From contig VBMV01000091.1 of the NCBI GenBank assembly GCA_005878835.1, forward strand, positions 528 through 34,366: a DNA stretch of 33,839 nucleotides. Direction: 5' to 3'. The position numbers were made by a program, and so were the translations under genes. This DNA comes from Gammaproteobacteria bacterium. Lineage in GTDB: Bacteria > Pseudomonadota > Gammaproteobacteria > Steroidobacterales > Steroidobacteraceae. The notes beneath the pieces were generated by a model that did not search any database, was not told the DNA's origin, and was given only the letters and a program-made list of their open reading frames with translations. Below, piece after piece: positions 17,091-22,798 of this stretch; the first letter of the stretch is position 1, and the number at the start of each line of letters is the position of its first letter.

Positions 17091-17327
17091 TTGAAATCGT
17101 TCATTCTCAACCGGCACGGCAGCCTCGTGCTGCCCGCGAATTTCTTCCCGGAAATCGATTTTTCCAGCCTCGAGAACGCTCGAGGAGCTCGCAGCCGTCG
17201 TGAAACGCGGCTTCGAACAGAAGGCCCGACCGGCCAGGATCTGGACGATGTGTTTCTGCCGCTGGTCACGCCTCTGGAAAGGGGCGGCAGCGGTCGAGCG
17301 AACGCTGAAGAGGAGAAACGTCGATGA
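17091..17327 (+). pseudogene. Decayed 5' fragment resembling a long ketoacyl-ACP synthase III
   Basis: A TTG-started 78-codon frame follows a perfect ribosome binding site (AAGGAGGAGG, spacing 4-5 nt). It begins MKSFILNRHGSLVLPANFF, then PEIDFSS, which matches, from memory, the N-terminal extension of ~640-residue ketoacyl-ACP synthase III proteins. The expected continuation is split between frames: TLEELAAVVKRGFEQKA is read in another frame from about 17177, PTGQDL and DDVFLPLVTP are back in the first frame, and AAAVERTLKRR is again in the second. The block normally found between PTGxD and DDVFLP is missing. This pattern of small shifts plus an internal deletion indicates decay. The frame ends in an ATGA overlap with the oxidase start, but the oxidase has its own SD, so coupling may be accidental. 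Confidence 0.55.
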
Positions 17328-19135
17328 ACCTTGAAAAGACATGGCAGGCGATTCCAAGGCTGGCGCCTGGCGTGCTGATTCTTGCCTTGATACAGGTGTG
17401 CGCGGTCGCCCGGTCCGCTGAGACCGGCGACAGCGCGCCGGCGCCGGTGCCACCGGTCGCCGACCCCTGCCCGCGCAGCTTCGCCGCGAGGGACGTGGTG
17501 CAGAACCCGCCGGCGCTGTTCAGCTCCAATGGCGTGCTCAACGTCAGGTTCTCGTATCAACACAGGATCGATGCGAACAACCGGGAGATGCTCTGCTTCA
17601 TGACGCCCGAGGGGCTGCAGAATCCAACCCTGCATGTGAGTCCCGGGGACCACCTCATCATCACGGTCACCAACAATACCCCGGCGCTGCCGCTGACGAT
17701 GACGGTGAACCCGCCGAACTGCGGTGCCTCGAGCATGGGGCCATCCTCGCTCAACCTCCACTATCACGGCACCAACACCTCGCCGACCTGTCACTCGGAT
17801 GAGGTGATCAAGACGACCATCAATTCCGGCGAGACCTTTCAGTACAACGTCGCCTTTCCGGCCGACGAGCCTCCCGGGCTCTACTGGTACCACCCGCACG
17901 TTCACGGCCAGGTGGAGCATGCGGTGCAGGGCGGCGCAAACGGAGTGATCGTGGTGGACGGGATCGAAAACGTCCAGCCGGCCGTCAGCGGCCTGCGCCA
18001 GCGGCTCCTGATCGTTCGCGATCAGGAAGTACCCGGCGAGCCGGCCCCTGTGGGCAACGTTCCGGCCTGGGACGTCACCCTGAACTATGTGCCGATTCTC
18101 TCGCCCGGAGATCCCGGCGTCACGGACTTCGTTCCAGCCAGCCTGCAGATGCAACCGGAAGAAAGGCAGTTCTGGAGGGTTTCCAACTCCTGCGCCGATA
18201 CCATCCTCGACCTGCAGTACGTGTTCGACGGAGTCCCCCAGACCATGCAGCTGGTGGGCATCGATGGCGTGCCGGTCGGCTCGCAGGACAGCACGCAACC
18301 CGGTCAGCCGATCCGGGTGAGGCACTTCAGGCTGCCGCCGGCCGCACGGGTCGAATTCATCGTCGCCGCACCGCCGGCGTCGGTGCAACTCGCGCAGCTC
18401 ATTACGCGGGGCGTCGATACCGGCCCGATAGGCGACAACGATCCGCAGCGGCCTCTGGCGACCATCAAGCTGGTGGATGTCGGGGATGCCGCGCTGGTGC
18501 ATGGCGCCGCTGCCGGCGTCGGCGCAAACCAGGGCCGAGACGATGGCCGCGTAGGTGTGTTCAGCGCGTTCAATCCTCATCAGCGGCGCTTCGCGGGGCT
18601 GAGTTCCGCGCCGGTCGCCGCACGGCGCACGCTGTACTTCGACGAGAAGGACGATGCGAGTGGCGAAACGACGTTCTTCATGGCCGCGGAGGGGCAGCCG
18701 GAACAGCCGTTCGATCCCAATGCGCCGGCGTCGATCGTGGCCACTCAGGGAACGGTGGAGGAGTGGACCGTGGAGAATCGGACCGGCGAGAACCACGAAT
18801 TCCACGTCCATCAACTTCACTTCCTGGTGGAGTCGCAGAACGACTTCGAGATCAACGGGGCGCACCGCGCGCCGGGGATCACTGGCCAGTACCTGGACAC
18901 GGTCGAGGTTCCGTACTGGGACCAGAACCCGAGCCACCCGTTCCCCAACGTCAAGCTGCTCGTCGACTTCCGCGGCCCTGACATCGGCAATTTCGTGTAT
19001 CACTGCCACATAGCCGAGCACGAGGACAAGGGGATGATGAGTGTCATCGAGGTGCGGCCGCCAGCGGTGGCCGGCGATTCAGCGAGGGGTATGCAGGCAA
19101 TCGGTGCATCGCCAGCCGTGGGTTCCTTGAAGTGA
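17324..19135 (+). CDS. Multicopper oxidase
   Basis: A 603-residue secreted multicopper oxidase with three cupredoxin domains. The N-terminal hydrophobic segment (GVLILALIQVCAVARSA) is a signal peptide or anchor. All four copper-binding motifs are intact: LHYHGTN, YWYHPHVHG, HEFHVHQLHF, and VYHCHIAEHEDKGMM, which supplies the type 1 Cys/His and axial Met and bridges to the trinuclear centre. Such enzymes couple one-electron oxidation of phenols, Cu(I) or other metals to reduction of oxygen to water. There is no methionine-rich CueO-type insert, and the substrate is not evident. The start at ATG 17324 has AGGAG at 17311-17315. No co-directional partner follows; a hairpin lies about 150 bp downstream. 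Confidence 0.93.
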   Translation: MNLEKTWQAIPRLAPGVLILALIQVCAVARSAETGDSAPAPVPPVADPCPRSFAARDVVQNPPALFSSNGVLNVRFSYQHRIDANNREMLCFMTPEGLQNPTLHVSPGDHLIITVTNNTPALPLTMTVNPPNCGASSMGPSSLNLHYHGTNTSPTCHSDEVIKTTINSGETFQYNVAFPADEPPGLYWYHPHVHGQVEHAVQGGANGVIVVDGIENVQPAVSGLRQRLLIVRDQEVPGEPAPVGNVPAWDVTLNYVPILSPGDPGVTDFVPASLQMQPEERQFWRVSNSCADTILDLQYVFDGVPQTMQLVGIDGVPVGSQDSTQPGQPIRVRHFRLPPAARVEFIVAAPPASVQLAQLITRGVDTGPIGDNDPQRPLATIKLVDVGDAALVHGAAAGVGANQGRDDGRVGVFSAFNPHQRRFAGLSSAPVAARRTLYFDEKDDASGETTFFMAAEGQPEQPFDPNAPASIVATQGTVEEWTVENRTGENHEFHVHQLHFLVESQNDFEINGAHRAPGITGQYLDTVEVPYWDQNPSHPFPNVKLLVDFRGPDIGNFVYHCHIAEHEDKGMMSVIEVRPPAVAGDSARGMQAIGASPAVGSLK

Positions 19136-19280
19136 GCGACTGCTACGAATCGCGGCCCTGGCAGAACAGGCTCTGAACGAGACGCGGCAGCGCTGCGAAT
19201 CCGGCGCCGGGGAGCCCCATGGGCTGGGTCGACGCGACGTGAGCTCCGAAAGTAGCTCGATGCGCCTCATGGCGAGCTCG

Positions 19281-19307
19281 GAGGCGACAGGGGATTCCTG
19301 TCGCCTC
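19281..19307. terminator. Perfect 11-bp hairpin after the oxidase gene
   Basis: GAGGCGACAGG, 5-nt loop, CCTGTCGCCTC. The stem is perfect and GC-rich, as in an intrinsic terminator, but no T-run follows it (TACCTCG). It may end oxidase transcription, protect its 3' end, or be a genomic repeat. Confidence 0.45.
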
Positions 19308-19360
19308 TACCTCGCCTGGGCAACCGCTACGTCGCCCCGGTGTTCAATCTGCCGGACATT

Positions 19361-19389
19361 TTGCCGCAGACGTAATAACATGTTATAAC
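19361..19389 (+). promoter_or_regulatory. Promoter of the AbrB/DUF6036 pair
   Basis: TTGCCG (19361-19366), a 17-bp spacer and TATAAC (19384-19389) sit 6 nt before the GTG start at 19396. Transcription would begin at or next to the start codon, giving a leaderless message; no ribosome binding site is present. The layout is the same as at the XRE module. Confidence 0.55.
19373..19388. promoter_or_regulatory. Operator-like palindrome in the AbrB-pair promoter
   Basis: TAATAACA-TGTTATAA is a 16-bp palindrome with one mismatched pair, AT-rich in a GC-rich region, overlapping the spacer and -10. AbrB-type antitoxins usually bind such dyads and repress their own operon, so this is the likely operator. 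Confidence 0.6.
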
Positions 19390-19395
19390 CCCACT

Positions 19396-19836
19396 GTGAA
19401 AGTTGCTGTACGGCGCATCGGAAATTCCCTCGGGGTCTTACTTCCGAAGGCAACCCTCGACGCGTGGGGCGTGGGCGAGGGCGACGCTATGCACCTGACG
19501 GAACACGGCCTTCGTCCCGCTGGGCGGGGAGGCTTCATGCACCATGAATTGGACGAGCTCAGGCGAACCATGGCGCTTGAGGTCGTACGCCGGTTCACGC
19601 CCCGCGAAATACGCGCGCAGATTCTCGCGAACCTGCATCGTTGGAGAAGGCAGGGTGTTTGGGGTGCGGCTTACAAAGAATGGCAAGACATTGCGGAGGG
19701 GCTAGACGATGGAGAGCTCTTCGCCGCAATGCTCGGACGTGACGAGAACGCGGTCCGACTTCGACAATCGGCGCCGTTCGTCGGATTACTTCCGAAAGAG
19801 CAAGTCAGAAAATTAAATGAAGAAGCAGCAGGTTGA
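19396..19836 (+). CDS. AbrB/SpoVT-type antitoxin-like protein
   Basis: A 146-residue protein beginning MKVAVRRIGNSLGVLLPK, the swapped-hairpin DNA-binding domain of AbrB/MazE proteins (residues 1-35), continuing ATLDAWGVGEGDAMHLTEHG. The long C-terminal part (VRRFTPREIRAQILANLHRW, then APFVGLLPKEQVRKLNEE) is unusual in length for MazE-like proteins, and probably binds the partner. It starts at GTG 19396 without ribosome binding site. The gene overlaps the nucleotidyltransferase gene by 20 bp. Codon use appears less GC-biased than in neighbouring housekeeping genes, hinting at acquisition by transfer. Confidence 0.82.
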   Translation: MKVAVRRIGNSLGVLLPKATLDAWGVGEGDAMHLTEHGLRPAGRGGFMHHELDELRRTMALEVVRRFTPREIRAQILANLHRWRRQGVWGAAYKEWQDIAEGLDDGELFAAMLGRDENAVRLRQSAPFVGLLPKEQVRKLNEEAAG

Positions 19837-20416
19837 TCATGTGCTGCGCGCTGCCGGCCGCATCGCTGGCGAGAAGCAGTTCATCATTATCGGGAGCCAG
19901 TCTCTCCACGGAAAGTACCCGGATATTGCCGACGAGATCCTCACCTCGTTTGAGGTGGATCTGGTCGCGTCGAAAAATGCAGATCGAACCGAATGGCTCA
20001 ACGCAATAGGGGTCGATTCACCTTTTCACGAAAGTTTCGGCTACTACGCTGACCCGGTTGACTTGAATACGGCGACCCTTCCGAAGGGCTGGAAAGAGCG
20101 TTTGGTGACCTTGCCTCCCGGCGAGACCGAGGGCGTGAGAGGGCTGTGCCTCGAGCCTCATGACCTCGCTATCGCAAAGTATGCCGCCGCGCGCGAGAAG
20201 GACCTGATATTCACACGTGAACTTGCTCGTCGCGGAATCGTTTCCGAGGAGCGATTGTTTACATTGCTGGAGCAGACCCAAATTGACCAGCAATTGCGCG
20301 GTCGAATGCGCGACCAGATCACCCGCGACTTTCACGCGAGGACGCGTGACTCGTCGAAGCGCAGCGAGTTAGAGCGCGACTCCGGCAAGGGTCTGGATGA
20401 CGGCGCGTCTGAGTAG
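19817..20416 (+). CDS. DUF6036-type nucleotidyltransferase, toxin-like
   Basis: A 199-residue protein of the DUF6036 nucleotidyltransferase kind. Landmarks are FIIIGSQSLHGKYPD (Gly-Ser near residues 26-27), the metal-binding acidic pair in TSFEVDLVA (Glu46, Asp48), PFHESFGYYADPVDL, LPKGWKERLV, and CLEPHDLAIAKYAAAREKDL, where His-Asp and Lys form the conserved C-lobe motif. Unlike the nucleotidyltransferase at 14.4-14.9 kb, its acidic pair is intact, so it may be catalytically competent, for example adding nucleotides to tRNA 3' ends as shown for MenT-like toxins. That activity is an analogy, not seen here. The Arg/Ser/Glu-rich tail after residue 170 is probably disordered. It overlaps the antitoxin gene by 20 bp. 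Confidence 0.82.
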   Translation: MKKQQVDHVLRAAGRIAGEKQFIIIGSQSLHGKYPDIADEILTSFEVDLVASKNADRTEWLNAIGVDSPFHESFGYYADPVDLNTATLPKGWKERLVTLPPGETEGVRGLCLEPHDLAIAKYAAAREKDLIFTRELARRGIVSEERLFTLLEQTQIDQQLRGRMRDQITRDFHARTRDSSKRSELERDSGKGLDDGASE

Positions 20417-20429
20417 TAACTCCGTCGGC

Positions 20430-20473
20430 GCGTCGAGGTTAGATCGCCGCGTCGAGGTTAGATCGCCGCGTCG
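20430..20473. repeat. 19-bp tandem repeat, 2.3 copies
   Basis: Unit GCGTCGAGGTTAGATCGCC is present perfectly at 20430-20448 and 20449-20467, with GCGTCG starting a third copy at 20468. There are no spacers, so it is not a CRISPR. It lies 13 bp after the DUF6036 stop and 12 bp before the dusA-like copy. Confidence 0.8.
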
Positions 20474-20484
20474 CCGTGACCCCG

Positions 20485-20502
20485 ATGATGGACTGGACCG
20501 AC
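20485..20502 (+). repeat. Candidate att remnant: copy of dusA 5' segment
   Basis: ATGATGGACTGGACCGAC is repeated exactly at 20838-20855 inside dusA, 353 bp downstream, where it encodes MMDWTD. The 5' end of dusA is a known target of a family of tyrosine recombinases carried by prophages and islands, which leave such duplications. The copy here is thus a plausible left attachment half-site of a lost element. Confidence 0.5.
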
Positions 20503-20759
20503 TATCGACAACCTTCCTTACCCGTCAGGCACTTACGGAGACCTGGAAATGCTTGTCGCCTTTACATCTCCTCCAGGGATGCGCGGGTCACGCTTTCAGT
20601 TCACTTGGTTTGCCTGCGCCACGGCCGCCGAGTAGGCATGAAAGCGGATGTGCGCGAACGTCCTGGCCTCCTGATGGACTATTGTCCTGCCACGACGGAG
20701 CCGTACGATCGCGGTGTAAACTCGCCGGAACACCCAGGAATGACGCAGGAACGCGCAGC

Positions 20760-21818
20760 ATGGAAAGCACTGGAAAAATAGGCATTTCCTCCGATCAAAA
20801 GGCCGAAAGGATCGATCGACGGATCTCAGTCGCTCCCATGATGGACTGGACCGACCGCCATTGCCGCTACTTCCTGCGCGGCTTCTCGCCCGATGTGCTG
20901 CTGTACAGCGAGATGATCACCGCGGCGGCGATCGTGCGCGGCGACCGCGCGCGACTGCTGGCGTTCGATCCCGAAGAGCACCCGGTGGCGCTGCAGTTGG
21001 GCGGCGGCGAGCCGCGCGAGCTCGCGGCAGCGGCGCGCGCCGGCGAGCAAGCCGGCTACGACGAGATCAACCTCAACTGCGGCTGTCCGAGCGAGCGCGT
21101 GGCGAGCGGCGCTTTCGGCGCCTGCCTGATGCACGAGCCGGCGCGCGTGGCGGAGTGCGTAGCCGCGATGCGCGCGGCGGTGCGCGCGCCGGTCACGGTG
21201 AAAATGCGCATCGGCGTGGCGGATGAGAGCGCCGGGGGAGTGCAGGACGCGCTCGAGCGCTTTGACGAGCGCGACGCCGAGCGCCTGTGGCACTTCGTGG
21301 CCAGCGTACGCGATGCCGGCTGTCAGGCAGCGATCGTCCACGCGCGCACGGCGGTCCTGGGGGGGCTGTCGCCGAAGGACAACCGCGAGGTCCCGCCGCT
21401 GCGCCACGACATCGTGCGGCGCCTCAAGGGCGCTTTCCCCACTCTGCCGATCGTGGTCAACGGCGGTCTGCGCGAGCCGCGCGCGGTGCTCGAGGCGCTC
21501 ACCTGGTGCGAGGGCGTCATGCTCGGGCGCGAGGCCTACCACCGGCCCTACGTGCTCGCCGAGCTGCACCGGACGCTGCACCCGGGTGCCGGCGCCGTGC
21601 CCACGCGCGAGGCGCTCATCGCACGCATGGAGCGCTACGTCGCGCGCCAGCTCGCCGCCGGCGAGCGACTCGGGGCGATCACCCGCCACATGCTCGGCCT
21701 GTACAGCGGTGAGCCCGGGGCGCGCGACTTCCGGCGTACCTTGAGTGAAGGCGCGCAGGCGGCCGGAGCGGGGGTGGAGCTGCTGCGACGGGCGATTCCC
21801 GCACCGGCACGCCCCTGA
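20760..21818 (+). CDS. dusA: tRNA-dihydrouridine synthase A
   Basis: A FMN-dependent enzyme of 352 residues that reduces uridine 20/20a in the tRNA D-loop using NADPH. It has the DusA hallmarks: RRISVAPMMDWTDRHCRYF, LLYSEMITAAAI, HPVALQLGGGEP, and DEINLNCGCPSERV with the catalytic Cys109 of GCP. VTVKMRIGVADES, AIVHARTAVLGGLSPKDNRE and PIVVNGGLREP (phosphate binding of FMN) follow, then a helical C-terminal tRNA-binding domain. The start at ATG 20760 (MESTGKIGIS) has AGGA about 10 nt upstream. The N-terminus carries roughly 20 residues before the first conserved block, slightly long. Bases 20838-20855 are duplicated upstream, which may reflect past integration at this gene; the coding sequence itself is intact. 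Confidence 0.95.
   Translation: MESTGKIGISSDQKAERIDRRISVAPMMDWTDRHCRYFLRGFSPDVLLYSEMITAAAIVRGDRARLLAFDPEEHPVALQLGGGEPRELAAAARAGEQAGYDEINLNCGCPSERVASGAFGACLMHEPARVAECVAAMRAAVRAPVTVKMRIGVADESAGGVQDALERFDERDAERLWHFVASVRDAGCQAAIVHARTAVLGGLSPKDNREVPPLRHDIVRRLKGAFPTLPIVVNGGLREPRAVLEALTWCEGVMLGREAYHRPYVLAELHRTLHPGAGAVPTREALIARMERYVARQLAAGERLGAITRHMLGLYSGEPGARDFRRTLSEGAQAAGAGVELLRRAIPAPARP
20838..20855 (+). repeat. Second copy of the 18-bp direct repeat (in dusA)
   Basis: Identical to 20485-20502; encodes the MMDWTD start of the conserved Dus core. If the region was an integration site, this is the half that rebuilt dusA. Confidence 0.5.
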
Positions 21819-21855
21819 GCCCGTTGGTAGCGGGGCGAGGGCGCTCGCGTATGCG

Positions 21856-21861
21856 TATAAT
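21856..21861 (+). promoter_or_regulatory. Consensus -10 before the cyclase gene
   Basis: TATAAT stands 12 nt before the ATG at 21874, so the leader would be only about 5-6 nt. No ribosome binding site is visible, and no clear -35 lies at 16-18 bp; a TTGGTA 26 bp upstream is too far. Confidence 0.4.
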
Positions 21862-21873
21862 CATGACGCACTC

Positions 21874-22776
21874 ATGGGCAAGGATATCGAAGTCGCCATC
21901 CTGTTTGCCGACGTCGTCGGATCGACCCGGCTTTACGACACCATGGGTGACCTGCGCGCACGCGACATGGTGGCGATCTGCATCGACGTGATGCGCGGCG
22001 CTACCGAGCAGCGCCAGGGCACGGTCATCAAGACCATGGGCGATGAGGTCATGGCCACCTTTCCGAGCGCCGACGCCGCGTTGAACGCCGCGGCGCAGAT
22101 GCAGCAGCAGATCTCCACGCACGCGCAGCTGAAGGTCGACGGACAGCCGGTCGCCATCCGCATCGGTTGCCATTACGGTCCGGTGATGCTCGAGAATCGC
22201 GACGTGTTCGGCGCCGCCGTACATACCGCCAACCGCATGACCAGCCAGGCCAAGGCCGGACAGATCGTGACCACCGCGGCGACAGTGGACAAGCTGTCAC
22301 CGGAGTGGCGCGCGTCCTGCCGCCAGATCGACGTCGCCACGCTCAAGGGTCAGGGGAGCGAAGTCGTTCTTTACGAGGTGCTGTGGCAGACCGAGGACGT
22401 GACCAGCATGGTGCCGGGGATTGCGAGCGAGCCACGCTCCGGGCAGCACATGCGGCTGCGGTTGCGCTGTCAGGATCGCGAACTGCTGGTCGATGAGCGG
22501 CATTCGAGCATCACCATCGGCCGGGCCGAAGACAACGACGTGGTGATCAAGGGCAACCTGATCTCGCGCCTGCACGCGCGCATCGAGATCAGCCGCAACA
22601 AGTTCGTATTGATCGATCAGAGCACCAACGGCACGTTCGTGCAGAGCTCCGACGGCGAGGAGTCTTTCGTGCGCCGCGACAGCCTGCAGATCAAGGGCCG
22701 GGGCATGATCGGGCTCGGGCGCCTGCCCGAGCAGGGCTCCCCGCAGACCATCGGCTACACCTGCGAAGAGCTCTGA
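21874..22776 (+). CDS. Class III nucleotide cyclase with FHA domain
   Basis: A 300-residue cytoplasmic protein. Residues ~5-170 form a class III adenylate/guanylate cyclase domain: EVAILFADVVGSTRL (metal Asp13), GTVIKTMGDEVMATF (metal Asp57), AIRIGCHYGPVM, and DVFGAAVHTANRMTSQAKAG. In typical enzymes the last block reads VN-x-A-x-R; here the transition-state Asn is His117, while Arg121 is kept. Residues ~205-285 are an FHA phosphothreonine-binding domain: ITIGRAEDNDVVI, LISRLHARIEI, STNGTFV. Cyclase-FHA order suggests that binding of a phosphorylated partner regulates cyclic nucleotide synthesis, or that a weakened cyclase domain is a scaffold. The start at 21874 (MGKDIEVAIL) is chosen because the longer frame upstream lies in dusA. 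It converges with pckG. Confidence 0.88.
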   Translation: MGKDIEVAILFADVVGSTRLYDTMGDLRARDMVAICIDVMRGATEQRQGTVIKTMGDEVMATFPSADAALNAAAQMQQQISTHAQLKVDGQPVAIRIGCHYGPVMLENRDVFGAAVHTANRMTSQAKAGQIVTTAATVDKLSPEWRASCRQIDVATLKGQGSEVVLYEVLWQTEDVTSMVPGIASEPRSGQHMRLRLRCQDRELLVDERHSSITIGRAEDNDVVIKGNLISRLHARIEISRNKFVLIDQSTNGTFVQSSDGEESFVRRDSLQIKGRGMIGLGRLPEQGSPQTIGYTCEEL

Positions 22777-22798
22777 CGGGCGCGGGGGCGCCGCGCGC

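Larger units (their letters stand above)
20417..20759. other. Non-coding interval with repeats before dusA
   Basis: 343 bp without a convincing gene. It contains a 19-bp tandem repeat (20430-20473) and an 18-bp copy of the dusA 5' coding sequence (20485-20502). A GTG-started open frame from 20476 reads MTPMMDWTDYRQPS and then loses all similarity to Dus proteins, as expected for a truncated dusA start. No integrase motif is recognisable inside. Confidence 0.55.

Noticed and set aside
17075-19021. 648-codon minus-strand frame opposite the multicopper oxidase
   Set aside because: Antisense shadow; all copper motifs are on the plus strand.
20430-20473. Possible CRISPR
   Set aside because: Repeats are contiguous with no spacers and only 2.3 copies.
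20397-20759. Upstream extension of dusA by 121 codons
   Set aside because: The extended residues show no resemblance to Dus proteins and overlap repeats and the DUF6036 gene end; MESTGKIGIS at 20760 has a usable SD and gives the normal length.
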